Origin: Pseudovibrio sp. Ad37
GTDB taxonomy: Bacteria > Pseudomonadota > Alphaproteobacteria > Rhizobiales > Stappiaceae
Assembly: GCF_001623075.1 (NCBI RefSeq)
Contig: NZ_LMCF01000007.1
Span: forward strand, 1-53,856
Direction of reading: 5' to 3'
Length of the DNA: 53,856 nucleotides
The notes beneath the pieces are model-generated. The model saw only the letters and a program-made list of their open reading frames with translations. It did not search any database and was not told where the DNA came from. The position numbers and the translations under genes are program-made. Shown here in pieces: positions 1-8,039 of this stretch; positions within the stretch are counted from its first letter, which is position 1, and the number at the start of each line of letters is the position of its first letter.

Positions 1-700
1 CATGGATCAGGCGGACACCAAGATGAGCCAACCAGATCCGCAATGGTGTCCAACGCTGATCGGTAAGAGCAGTCCCCCATGGGGAACCGTTGTCAACCAG
101 AAAGGCTCTCGGCAAGCCGTAGAGCTTAAAGCTCTCTTCTAAAGCCGTTTTAACTGTATTGGTGCGTTGGTCTGGGCAAGCCTTAAGGCAGGTCGCAAAC
201 CGGGAGTGGTCGTCGACAACCGTGAGAGGATGGCAACGAGTGTTATCTTCCAGCCTGATCCAACCTTTAAAATCCATTTGCCAGAGTTGATTAGGAAGAG
301 GAGCTTCAAATCGCTGCCAATCCGGGGACCTTGGGGTTGATTTCGGTTCAATACGGTCATGGCGCTGTAAAATGGCGTGCACCGTGGAGCTTGCTGGAAC
401 TGTAATGCCTTTATGCTGCAGATAAGCGCGGATCTTTCGAGCACCCCAAGCCGGGTAAGTATCACGCACTGATAAAATCCTCTGCTCCACCTCCTGTGGT
501 GAACGTCCAGGAGATGTTCTGGGCCGGCGGGAGAGATCATTCAAGTCTTCTCCCCCACGCCACCGCCTTAGCCATTTATAGCCTGTTTGTGGGCTGATAC
601 CGAACCGGCGACACAAGGCACGCCGATTAGCATTGTCCTGATCTGCAAGTCGGACAAACTCTTCTCGAAGTTTCATTGTTGAACACTCTTTCCAAGGCAT
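1..700 (-). CDS. IS481-family transposase, partial
   Basis: DDE transposase lacking its C-terminus at the window edge; about 233 residues are visible. The N-terminus begins MPWKECSTMKLREEF, a typical IS481 start, followed by a helix-turn-helix (RRALCRRFGIS, about residues 27-37). A retroviral-integrase-type core follows, with the first catalytic Asp in WQMDFKG and the second in VDNGSPWG. The third acidic residue would lie beyond the edge. The start at 700 is chosen over the inner Met eight codons later because of the conserved MPWKE opening. It is identical to the transposase at 53157-53856, so recent copying or one repeat shared by both contig ends is likely. Confidence 0.85.
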   Translation of the reverse strand, partial: MPWKECSTMKLREEFVRLADQDNANRRALCRRFGISPQTGYKWLRRWRGGEDLNDLSRRPRTSPGRSPQEVEQRILSVRDTYPAWGARKIRAYLQHKGITVPASSTVHAILQRHDRIEPKSTPRSPDWQRFEAPLPNQLWQMDFKGWIRLEDNTRCHPLTVVDDHSRFATCLKACPDQRTNTVKTALEESFKLYGLPRAFLVDNGSPWGTALTDQRWTPLRIWLAHLGVRLIH

Positions 701-781
701 CCCGGTCCCTCCCTGAATGCCATGTTAATGTGTCAACCATCTCTCCGAACACCTGTAACCTATGTCTCCGGTATGTACACA
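1..781 (-). mobile_element. IS481-family insertion sequence, truncated by window edge
   Basis: This is the left copy of an insertion sequence. It is the exact reverse complement of the copy at 53076-53856, and both are cut at the same internal base by the window edges. The outer end is placed at about 781 because the minus-strand sequence there begins TGTGTACATACC, of the TGT-starting type usual for IS481 termini. The transposase runs from 700 off the window. The end assignment is inferred, because the second terminus is not in the window. Confidence 0.8.
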
Positions 782-895
782 CCGAGCCGGGATCCATAAC
801 CCCTTGCCTCAATCTTCCACTAAGGCACTCAATCAATCTCTAACACGGGGAGTATGGGTCCCGGGTCTCCGCTACGCTCTGCCCGGGATGACACC
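782..895. repeat. Extragenic palindromic repeat abutting the IS (left copy)
   Basis: This stretch contains the inverted motif CCCGGGTCTCCGCTACGC/GCCCGGGATGACACC and a half palindrome ending GGATCCATAACC beside the IS. It is identical, reverse-complemented, to 52962-53075; the identity stops at base 895. Sequences of the form (T)CCCGGG...CCCGGGATGACA are common extragenic repeats in alphaproteobacteria. The IS appears to sit inside one repeat unit. Confidence 0.7.
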
Positions 896-991
896 AATTA
901 ACTAAAGAGCAAGCCCACTTATCTGCGGGCAGATGATGAGCATCAGCCGAGAACTACGCCTACCACCTTCTCTTCACGTAATTCACTCATC

Positions 992-1036
992 GCCGTCCTC
1001 CCGGACAAGCAACGCGCAGATCCGGGACCCAGAGCC
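992..1036. repeat. Extragenic palindromic repeat, second type
   Basis: An imperfect palindrome with stem TCCCGGA (999-1005) and TCCGGGA (1021-1027) around a GC-rich loop, followed by CCCAGAGCC. It resembles alphaproteobacterial extragenic repeats. The surrounding stretch 896-1176 shows no convincing gene; the short plus-strand reading frame over it runs through the repeat. Confidence 0.5.
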
Positions 1037-1176
1037 ACACCCACAATCGCTTCTACTCAAACACACGAAGAGGCTGGCCTGCGGGCACACTTCGCCCGGC
1101 CGCAGACCAGCAGGACACTCATGAAGGGCTGTGCAAGGGTAGTTGAGGCAGCCCTTGGAGTGCCGTTCACAGTGAT

Positions 1177-1509
1177 CTAATCAAGAGACACAATATTGGT
1201 TTCAACCGGTGGTGGAGAGGCGACGCTGCGTGTCGCGTGACTGGAAAATCCTTTAGGGAAGGACGTGCCAGACAACGCATCAGTTAAAATTCCGCAGGTC
1301 TTATCAAGTGCCTCTAGGCGGTCAGATAATGCATGGTGCAAAGTGAAGAGAACGTCACGCTCACTGCTGTTCTTCATCCGCTCGCTCAGCACCAGATGCT
1401 GCATATAAGCAAGGTTCTGAAGATCAGAAACAGCAAAGTTCACGTCATCAATTTCATTCTGAAGAGTATTTGTGGCGCCACAGGCGCATGCAGTGTCGTC
1501 CATATTCAA
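1177..1509 (-). CDS. Hypothetical protein, 110 residues
   Basis: I do not recognise this protein. It is predicted soluble and mostly helical from residue 14 to about 85, with a Cys-rich start (CACGATNT) and a Ser/Pro-rich tail (SHATRSVASPPPVET). There is no signal peptide or membrane segment. A ribosome binding site AGAAGG lies about 8 bases before the ATG, which supports translation. It stands alone between repeats, the IS and the rplS terminator. The composition looks like a real protein rather than a shadow frame, but function is unknown. Confidence 0.55.
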   Translation of the reverse strand: MNMDDTACACGATNTLQNEIDDVNFAVSDLQNLAYMQHLVLSERMKNSSERDVLFTLHHALSDRLEALDKTCGILTDALSGTSFPKGFSSHATRSVASPPPVETNIVSLD

Positions 1510-2150
1510 AGCCTTCTTTTCTGGCTGTTGAAGTTCCGCACGACAGATGAGCTTGTGACGGCCCGCTGGCGAGCGGGAGGTTCACAACCTGGAAAAGACA
1601 GGCGAGTTTATTCCCTCCCGAAAGAGGTGTTGTATTCACCGCCCTCCCGCTCATAGCAAAGGGTTTGCGCCCTCAGAAAAAAGGCACAAAAAATCCGCTA
1701 GTTGACGGGAGCGGTTACCGCTTTTCAGAGGTTGTGAAGCCTCACATATGAATGTGGAATGGAACGCACCACCTGTCAACGAAAAGTTGCAGGATGATAA
1801 GAAGGTGTTGCCGCAGGGATACGCTGGTGAGACCCCACCACCGTCATCCAGCACAAGCGTAGCGCGATGCGGCCACCATCAACTGTTCAGGTTTGGTAAG
1901 ACATGCGAGGCGGGATCTGACCGCGTCACGATCTAAAGCCGTGCTGGGCTCTGATCTGGGACCCAACGACCTCCGCCTCGCTACCATTCAAGCACAAAAC
2001 AAACACACAGGGATCCAGTTGAATGGCAAAAGCAAAAAGACAAGCAAGCAGCTATAAATTCGGGATCTTCGCTTAGGATGACACCGAGGGCGCTGCTATG
2101 CCTGAAGCCAACCAAACCGCAGAACCTGCAAAAAACCCGACCATGAACAC
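1510..2150. other. Gene-free stretch with inverted repeats
   Basis: No convincing gene. It holds a 10-base inverted pair GAGCGGGAGG (1571-1580) and CCTCCCGCTC (1643-1652), and a repeat remnant at about 2061-2094 reading CGGGATCTTCGC and GGATGACACCGAGGG. That remnant matches the outer part of the repeat at 52955-52970. Short reading frames here lack ribosome binding sites and overlap the repeats. Confidence 0.5.
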
Positions 2151-2183
2151 AAAAAACCCCGCTGATTTCTCAGCGGGGTTTTA
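2151..2183 (-). terminator. Rho-independent terminator after rplS
   Basis: Read on the minus strand, the stem ACCCCGCTGA/TCAGCGGGGT with a short loop is followed by a T run. It lies about 28 bases past the rplS stop codon and closes the ffh-to-rplS group. Confidence 0.9.
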
Positions 2184-2210
2184 GAAACCATAGAGGCCGA
2201 AGAGTAAATC

Positions 2211-2672
2211 TTACTCTGCAGAACCTTTAGCTTCAGCAGCTTTTTCAGCAGCTTTTGCAGCTTTTGCAGCATTAGCAGCCGCACGAGCTTCTTCGTTAAG
2301 ACGCTTTGCGCGTACGTTGGTAGCTTCAACGATACGTGCGGACTTACCGCGACGCTCACGCAGGTAGTAAAGCTTCGCACGACGGACTTTACCGCGGCGA
2401 ATGATTTCCACGCCTTCAAGCATTGGGCTGAAGATTGGGAATACACGCTCTACACCTTCGCCGTAAGAAATCTTACGAACGGTGAAGCTTTCGTTGATGC
2501 CGCCGCCGGAGCGTGCGATGCATACGCCTTCGTAGGCCTGCACACGAGTACGAGTACCTTCGGTAACGCGTACGAGAACACGTAGCGTATCACCTGGAGA
2601 GAACTCAGGAAGCGTACGCTTCTCTTCGATGCGAGCCATTTCTTCGGCGTCGAGCTGCTCAATGATATTCAT
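2211..2672 (-). CDS. rplS: 50S ribosomal protein L19
   Basis: Large-subunit ribosomal protein at the interface with the 30S subunit. It begins [12 protein letters not shown] and carries the L19 core ([61 protein letters not shown]). After about residue 125 it has an Ala/Lys-rich tail, common in alphaproteobacteria. The start at 2672 is preferred over an in-frame ATG five codons upstream. That upstream ATG lies against the GGAAG ribosome binding site serving the inner start. It is the last gene of the group and is followed by a terminator. Confidence 0.95.
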   Translation of the reverse strand: MNIIEQLDAEEMARIEEKRTLPEFSPGDTLRVLVRVTEGTRTRVQAYEGVCIARSGGGINESFTVRKISYGEGVERVFPIFSPMLEGVEIIRRGKVRRAKLYYLRERRGKSARIVEATNVRAKRLNEEARAAANAAKAAKAAEKAAEAKGSAE

Positions 2673-2875
2673 GGCAGTTTCTTCCATTTTAAATATTGGT
2701 CAGAGCGTCCCTCAATGGTCGAGCCACCGGGACGTGTTCACCAAACCTTGGCATTATGCCGGGAAGTGAAGTGGAACTAGGACCCTAGCGGCAAACGCCA
2801 GACAGAATCCACTCCAGTCGGCGCGGGTTTAGCCGATTTTTGTAGGTTTGTCATGAAAAAAGTGTAGAAAACCCG

Positions 2876-3580
2876 CTATCCACGGCTATTTTCAAGGTAA
2901 TCCTTCCAAAGATCTGGCCGTCTTTCTTGAGTAATCTTTTCAGACATCTCAAGGCGCCACTGATCAATCAGTTTATGATTACCACTTTTAAGAATAGATG
3001 GGACTTCCTGCCCTTCAAATTCGACAGGCCGCGTATAATGTGGGTGCTCAAGTAAGCCATTCTCAAAGCTTTCAGATTCGCCGCTCTCTTTATTTCCCAT
3101 AACACCGGGAAGAAGGCGGACAATGCTGTCCAAAACCACGTGAGCAGCAACTTCTCCTCCTGAGAGAATGTAGTCGCCAATAGACACTTCCTCGAGCTGG
3201 CGCCCTTCTATGACGCGCTCATCAACACCTTCAAAACGACCGCAGACGATAATCACACCCGGTCCATCAGCCAGTTCACGAGTTTTTGCCTGCGTAAACG
3301 GCTTTCCGCGCGGGCTCATAAGCAACCGTGGACGCGTATCCTCGTCCTCAGTCACATCATCAATCGCCTTGCCCAGAATATCAGGCCGCAAAACCATACC
3401 AGCGCCACCGCCAGCAGGCGTGTCATCAACCGAGCGATGCTTATCAGTCGCGTAATCGCGAATGTTGTTCGCTGTAAGAGACCAAGCTCCACGCTCCATC
3501 GCACGCCCAGACATGCTCATTGCCAGATTTCCCGGAAACATCTCAGGGTACAGCGTCAAGATGGATGCACGAAAGGTCAT
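2876..3580 (-). CDS. trmD: tRNA (guanine-N1)-methyltransferase TrmD
   Basis: Methylates G37 at N1 in tRNAs reading CNN-type codons, using S-adenosylmethionine, which prevents +1 frameshifting. It is a SPOUT-family enzyme of 234 residues. Visible motifs are [10 protein letters not shown] at the start, PRGKPFTQ, the knot region [11 protein letters not shown] and [10 protein letters not shown], then LEHPHYTRP. The ATG at 3580 begins MTFRAS. A TTG six codons upstream is possible, but neither start has a strong ribosome binding site. It follows rimM by 110 bases in the usual alphaproteobacterial order. Confidence 0.93.
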   Translation of the reverse strand: MTFRASILTLYPEMFPGNLAMSMSGRAMERGAWSLTANNIRDYATDKHRSVDDTPAGGGAGMVLRPDILGKAIDDVTEDEDTRPRLLMSPRGKPFTQAKTRELADGPGVIIVCGRFEGVDERVIEGRQLEEVSIGDYILSGGEVAAHVVLDSIVRLLPGVMGNKESGESESFENGLLEHPHYTRPVEFEGQEVPSILKSGNHKLIDQWRLEMSEKITQERRPDLWKDYLENSRG

Positions 3581-3690
3581 AGGATACCCGTTGCTCAAGT
3601 AAGGTCAGTCTCTGGAATGTATTTTGATGCACAAACTGCAAAAATCACACTGATGATCTCAGCAATGTCTGCATCTGATAATGCGAAAAA

Positions 3691-4254
3691 TCAGCCTGCT
3701 TCTGGCTTAGAGCCATCTTCGGGTTCTTTTTCACCTTCATCATAAAAGCCTTCGGGAGCATGGACCTCCACATATCCCTCTTTGAGGTCAATGGTAGGAA
3801 CAACAGCTTTTGTGAATGGGAACATAAGAGAATTGCCGCTCTTCGGGGCAACTTCAATCAAATCACCTGCGCCAAAGTTCAAAAGAGCCAACACAGTTCC
3901 AATTGCCTCACCCTTCTCATCAATGGCTTTCAGGCCAATGAGATCAGTGTGATAGAACTCGTCTTCGTCTTCTGTTTCAGGTAATTTTTCGCGAGCGATA
4001 TAAAGCTTCATCCCGTTGAGGACTTCTGCTTCATTGCGAGTATTCACGCCTTCAAACTTGGTAACCACCACAGTTTTTTGAATGCGAGCCTTCTTAACTT
4101 TAAATTTGCGGCTACCGTCAGCACTTTCGAGCTTACCGTAATCGCCAAAAGAAAGCGGGTCATCACCAAATGGTTTGACCCGCACTTCTCCACGTATGCC
4201 GTGAGCAGCCCCGATCTGAGCCATTAGAATGCGGTCTTCAGGCTTGTTTGCCAT
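3691..4254 (-). CDS. rimM: Ribosome maturation factor RimM
   Basis: Assists maturation of the 30S head domain and binds ribosomal protein S19. The N-terminal RimM barrel starts ILMAQIGAAHGIRGEVRVKPF, and a PRC-barrel follows from about residue 95 (DLIGLKAIDEKGEAIGTV). The C-terminus is acidic (GEKEPEDGSKPEAG). Length is 187 residues. A strong ribosome binding site AGAAGGAGA lies about 9 bases before the ATG. It lies between rpsP and trmD. Confidence 0.95.
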   Translation of the reverse strand: MANKPEDRILMAQIGAAHGIRGEVRVKPFGDDPLSFGDYGKLESADGSRKFKVKKARIQKTVVVTKFEGVNTRNEAEVLNGMKLYIAREKLPETEDEDEFYHTDLIGLKAIDEKGEAIGTVLALLNFGAGDLIEVAPKSGNSLMFPFTKAVVPTIDLKEGYVEVHAPEGFYDEGEKEPEDGSKPEAG

Positions 4255-4290
4255 TGCCGGCGTCTCCTTCTCAGATCGGGTATGCTTATA

Positions 4291-4680
4291 TTATTCGGAA
4301 GCTGGTGCTTCAGCAGCTGCTTCTTCAGCAGCAGCTTTTGCTTCAGCTTCTGCAGCCAGCTTCTCGTCAAGACGCTCTTGAGCTTTCTTGCCGAGTTTCG
4401 CTTTGATTGGGTTGTTGCGTGGCTCACGCTTCATCAGGCCAGCTGCATCGAGGAAACGCAGTACGCGGTCGGATGGCTGTGCGCCGTGACCAAGCCAATG
4501 CTTGATGCGCTCTTCGTTCAGCTCAACGCGGTTGTCAGCATCTTTAGGAAGCATTGGGTTGTAACGACCAACGATTTCGATGAAACGACCGTCGCGTGGG
4601 GAGCGAACGTCTGCAATTACGATACGGTAGAAAGGACGCTTTTTAGTGCCACCGCGTGCGAGGCGAATTTTAGTAGCCAT
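4291..4680 (-). CDS. rpsP: 30S ribosomal protein S16
   Basis: Small-subunit protein needed for assembly of the 16S 5' domain. The start [21 protein letters not shown] and the run [13 protein letters not shown] are diagnostic of S16. The core ends near residue 85. The rest is a Glu/Ala-rich tail ending EAPASE, a common alphaproteobacterial extension. It is 36 bases upstream of rimM and 21 bases downstream of the chorismate mutase gene, so cotranscription is likely. Confidence 0.95.
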   Translation of the reverse strand: MATKIRLARGGTKKRPFYRIVIADVRSPRDGRFIEIVGRYNPMLPKDADNRVELNEERIKHWLGHGAQPSDRVLRFLDAAGLMKREPRNNPIKAKLGKKAQERLDEKLAAEAEAKAAAEEAAAEAPASE

Positions 4681-4701
4681 TGTTTATTTACTCCTAGGTA
4701 T

Positions 4702-5019
4702 TCAGTCTGTGCTGTGTTCAGCAGCAATAGCTTCATGATGCCGAATGACTTCCTTCACGATGAAGTTCAGGAACTTTTCAGCAAAGTCAGGATCAAGATT
4801 GGCCTCGGCCGCGAGGCGGCGCAGACGCTCAATCTGAAGTTTTTCACGGGCCGGGTCAGCCGGTGGAAGACCATGGGTAGCTTTCAGCTCCCCAACAGCC
4901 TGTGTGCAACGAAATCGTTCAGCCAACATATGCACCAGAGCAGCGTCAATGTTGTCGATGCTGGAGCGAAGTCCACCAAGGATCGCCTTGGCTTCTTCAG
5001 TTTTGTCGATCTCGCCCAA
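4702..5019 (-). CDS. Chorismate mutase, AroQ (type II) class
   Basis: Predicted to convert chorismate to prephenate for Phe/Tyr synthesis. It is 105 residues and all-helical. The family pattern LRSSIDNIDAALVHMLAERF near residues 16-35 includes an Arg that binds substrate in the family. It continues into AVGELKATHGLPPADPAREK and a third helix. The start ATG directly abuts the ffh stop codon, indicating translational coupling. A stand-alone chorismate mutase between ffh and rpsP is a known alphaproteobacterial arrangement. Confidence 0.88.
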   Translation of the reverse strand: MGEIDKTEEAKAILGGLRSSIDNIDAALVHMLAERFRCTQAVGELKATHGLPPADPAREKLQIERLRRLAAEANLDPDFAEKFLNFIVKEVIRHHEAIAAEHSTD

Positions 5020-6576
5020 TTACTTTTTCCCCTTGCCGAGCCCTGGCAAACCAGATGCTCCACCAAGACCGGGCAATTTAGGGCCGCCAGCTCCTGGCAA
5101 TCCCCCGGGAAGCCCACCACCCGGTAATCCTTTAGGCATTTCCATGCCGCCCGGCAGCTGACCGGATTTAGCCATCTGCTCAAGCGCTTTAGGGTCGATG
5201 TTCGGCATTCCGCCGCCCATGCCTGGCATACCGCCACCCATAGCGCCCATCATCTTGCCGAGCATGCCCTTGCCTTTGCCCTTACCCATGGCCTTCATCA
5301 TATCGGCCATCTGGCGGTGCATTTTCAAAAGCTTGTTAACTTCAGCGACCTGCACACCAGAACCTGCAGCAATACGCTTTTTGCGGCTTGCTTTAAGCAG
5401 TTCAGGCTTGGCACGCTCTTTCTTGGTCATAGAGGAGATGATCGCCATCTGGCGTTTGAACATGTTCTCATCAAGGTTGGCGGAAGCAAGCTGCTTCTTC
5501 ATTTTGCCAACACCAGGAAGCATGCCCATCATGCCGGACATTCCGCCCATCTTTTCCATCTGCTTCAGCTGTTCAGAAAGATCGTTCAGGTCAAAGTGAC
5601 CCTTCTGCATCTTCCGAGCCATCTCTGCGGCTTTTTCCGCATCAATCGCTTCAGCAGCCTTTTCAACGAGCGAAACAATGTCGCCCATTCCAAGGATGCG
5701 ATCAGCAATACGCTTTGGATGGAAATCTTCGAGCTCATCAGATTTTTCACCGGTACCAATCAGCTTGATCGGCTTGCCGGTAACAGCACGCATGGAAAGC
5801 GCCGCACCACCGCGGCCATCACCATCCATACGGGTGAGCATGATACCTGTGATCGCGCAACGCTCATCAAAGCTCTTCGCCAGATTAACAGCGTCCTGAC
5901 CAGTCAGAGCATCAGCAACGAGCAGAACTTCATGCGGGTTGGACGCAGCTTTAATCTGCTCCATCTCAATCATGAGAGGCTCGTCAATGTGACCACGACC
6001 CGCTGTATCGAGCATGACCACGTCATAACCGCCAAGCTTCGCTGCATTCAGCGCACGCTTTGCGATATCAACTGGCTGCTGCCCTTCAATGATAGGAAGC
6101 GTGTCAATCTCGTTCTGCTCACCCAGAACTTTCAGCTGCTCTTGCGCTGCCGGACGGCGCGTATCAAGAGAAGCCATCAAAACTTTGCGCTTATCGCGCT
6201 GTGTCAGGCGACGTGCAATCTTGCCGGTTGCGGTGGTTTTACCCGCACCCTGCAGACCAACCATCATGATGCAAACCGGAGCCGGAGCATTCAGGTCGAT
6301 CGGATGAGATTCCTCACCGAGCATCTCAATAAGCTGGTCATGCACGATCTTAACGACCATCTGACCCGGCTTAATGGACTTAACAACCTCTGCGCCAACA
6401 GCGCGGTGTTTCACCTTGTCGACAAAAGAACGCACGATCGGCAGCGCCACATCAGCCTCAATGAGCGCGCGGCGAACTTCACGCAGCGCTTCATTAACAT
6501 CGGATTCAGAAAGCGCACCGCGTTTTGTGAGCTTATCTAGAATGCCGCCTAGGCGATCTGACAGATTATCGAACAT
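5020..6576 (-). CDS. ffh: Signal recognition particle protein Ffh (SRP54)
   Basis: GTPase that binds signal sequences on nascent membrane proteins and delivers ribosomes to FtsY. Domains in order: N helical bundle (1-85); G domain with P-loop GLQGAGKTT (107-115), DTRRPAAQEQL, DTAGRGHID and TRMDGDGRGGAALS; then the methionine-rich M domain from about 330. It is 518 residues. The C-terminal 80 residues are an unusual low-complexity tail rich in Gly, Met, Pro and Leu (GMPGMGGGMP, then repeated LPGG). The ribosome binding site is AAAGGA before the ATG. It heads the group ending at rplS. Confidence 0.96.
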   Translation of the reverse strand: MFDNLSDRLGGILDKLTKRGALSESDVNEALREVRRALIEADVALPIVRSFVDKVKHRAVGAEVVKSIKPGQMVVKIVHDQLIEMLGEESHPIDLNAPAPVCIMMVGLQGAGKTTATGKIARRLTQRDKRKVLMASLDTRRPAAQEQLKVLGEQNEIDTLPIIEGQQPVDIAKRALNAAKLGGYDVVMLDTAGRGHIDEPLMIEMEQIKAASNPHEVLLVADALTGQDAVNLAKSFDERCAITGIMLTRMDGDGRGGAALSMRAVTGKPIKLIGTGEKSDELEDFHPKRIADRILGMGDIVSLVEKAAEAIDAEKAAEMARKMQKGHFDLNDLSEQLKQMEKMGGMSGMMGMLPGVGKMKKQLASANLDENMFKRQMAIISSMTKKERAKPELLKASRKKRIAAGSGVQVAEVNKLLKMHRQMADMMKAMGKGKGKGMLGKMMGAMGGGMPGMGGGMPNIDPKALEQMAKSGQLPGGMEMPKGLPGGGLPGGLPGAGGPKLPGLGGASGLPGLGKGKK

Positions 6577-6702
6577 GTCGTTCCTTTAAAATCTCGTTTC
6601 TGCACAAACACCTGAAGAAAACCAACTGGTGCCGTACACTCGTTCCTAGTGAATTTGGTGTCACCAAGCCAAAATTGCCACGGCAAATCGATTGCACATA
6701 GC

Positions 6703-6812
6703 AAAAAATCACCCGAGGGCGCAACGCGCTGTCGGGTGTTGACTTCTGGGATCTCTTTACACCTTTTCGGGTCCCAGTCAGTGGCTCCGGTCTTCACATA
6801 GAAGGAGTTAGG
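6703..6812 (-). ncRNA. Candidate small RNA or ffh leader RNA
   Basis: A minus-strand unit of about 110 bases with its own promoter (6818-6846) and its own rho-independent terminator. The terminator stem is CACCCGA (6738-6732) and TCGGGTG (6716-6710), with an inner GCGC/GCGC pair and then six T. Upstream of it, CTGGGA/TCCCAG forms a second stem, and CTCC/GGAG a third near the 5' end. There is no credible reading frame inside. It could be a free small RNA or an attenuated leader for ffh, whose start is about 125 bases further on. It lacks the conserved SRP RNA tip, so I do not call it 4.5S RNA. Confidence 0.45.
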
Positions 6813-6817
6813 TCGGG

Positions 6818-6846
6818 TATCTACGAGAATACAGGTGCCGAGTCAA
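6818..6846 (-). promoter_or_regulatory. Sigma-70-type promoter upstream of ffh
   Basis: On the minus strand there is a -35 box TTGACT (6846-6841), a 17-base spacer, and a -10 box TAGATA (6823-6818). The expected start is near 6812. It drives the candidate small RNA and possibly ffh by readthrough. Confidence 0.55.
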
Positions 6847-6962
6847 GCAAAACCGCCATTTGTTGGAGATTGTATAAGCTTGGATAAAAAGGAAAACTCA
6901 AAGATGCACCAGGTTTCCTGCCAAGCTGACTCACTATCAGCAAAAAAAGAGGCGATTTAACG

Positions 6963-7961
6963 ATGCTGTTCCGAAAGAACTATCTGTTTTTGCTGTCTCT
7001 TATCGTCCTGATCATCGGCTTCCTGCTCTACTGGGCCAACACCTATGTGTCTCCTTCTATCACATTCAACCCAAGTGACATTGGCGAAGACCCTGAAGAA
7101 TACATCGCACGGGTAGAAAGCCGCTTTACAGACATTAAGCCCGGTCTCGAAAAGCAAATCATCTGGCAAAACCCCGACACCAAGGTCAAAACCGAATTTG
7201 CCGTCGTCTACATGCACGGCTTTTCTGCCAGTAAAGATGAAATCAGGCCCGTTCCCGATCTCGTCGCCAGCTCCATTCAGGCCAACCTCTATTACACACG
7301 GCTTCCCGGTCACGCCCGTACACCTGCTGCTATGGGAGAACCGAATGTCGATGACTACTTCAATGCTTTGGCAGAAGCGCTCACAATCGGGAAAGCCATC
7401 GGCAACAAAGTCATCGTTATCAGCACCTCATTCGGAGGCTCTCTAACAGCATGGATGGATCTGACTGATCATTCTCTAAAAGAGGACATAGAAGCAATCG
7501 TCCTTATCTCTCCCGTTTTTGAACTGGCCGCAGCAGGAACCTCCCTGCTCACATATCCGCTTGCAGAGTACTATACCCCAATCATCGTAGGCCGTTATCG
7601 GGTTGCTGATCCGAATGCCAACTTTGAGGAGATCTACGCCTGGACCAACGCCTATCCGGCAACCGCCCTGCTTCCTCTTGCTGAAACCGTCAAACTCGTG
7701 GGCAGTCTGGATGCAGCAAACGCGACCATTCCAACCATGTTCATCTACGATATCCGCGACGAAACCTCAGATGAGCACACCACAGCGAAGTTCTTCGAAA
7801 ACTGGGGCGCACCAAAGCACCGCCTCCTCATAACCGAGTCCGCAGGCAACCATCACGTCATCGCAGGCGACATCATCAATCCGGAAAACAACCTCCTCGT
7901 TTCCAACGGTATCATCGAGTGGCTTGGCTCCAGAGGCGTACCCACTGTCTACTCTCAATAA
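6963..7961 (+). CDS. Membrane-anchored alpha/beta hydrolase, copy 1
   Basis: Serine hydrolase-fold protein of 332 residues with an N-terminal hydrophobic anchor (about 8-25), so the catalytic domain is probably periplasmic. An oxyanion-type HGFSAS lies at 85-90. The likely nucleophile is Ser156 in S-T-S-F-G, a variant of the usual GxSxG with Ser in the first position. A candidate acid is Asp263 or Asp266 (IYDIRDET), and the candidate base is His297/298 in NHHVIAGD. The substrate is unknown; a carboxylesterase or lipase-like role is an inference. The next gene is a close paralogue. A 386-base gap upstream holds the ffh promoter on the other strand. Confidence 0.8.
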   Translation: MLFRKNYLFLLSLIVLIIGFLLYWANTYVSPSITFNPSDIGEDPEEYIARVESRFTDIKPGLEKQIIWQNPDTKVKTEFAVVYMHGFSASKDEIRPVPDLVASSIQANLYYTRLPGHARTPAAMGEPNVDDYFNALAEALTIGKAIGNKVIVISTSFGGSLTAWMDLTDHSLKEDIEAIVLISPVFELAAAGTSLLTYPLAEYYTPIIVGRYRVADPNANFEEIYAWTNAYPATALLPLAETVKLVGSLDAANATIPTMFIYDIRDETSDEHTTAKFFENWGAPKHRLLITESAGNHHVIAGDIINPENNLLVSNGIIEWLGSRGVPTVYSQ

Positions 7962-8039
7962 AACTTCCTGATGCTCTGATTTGATATTTCAACCCAAGCT
8001 GGAATAAGCTGGTGCCGCTAAGGAATAAAGGCCCCCCAT

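Noticed and set aside
933-1124. 63-codon plus-strand frame near the left repeat
   Set aside because: It runs through the palindromic repeat at 992-1036 and has no supporting start signal.
5317-6540. Long plus-strand frame of 407 codons opposite ffh
   Set aside because: It lies wholly antisense to a clear ffh, has no ribosome binding site or recognisable domain, and its composition mirrors ffh codon bias.
6703-6812. 4.5S SRP RNA gene upstream of ffh
   Set aside because: The conserved domain IV sequence (GGAAGCAGCC type) and GNRA-like tip are absent, so only a generic small RNA call is made.
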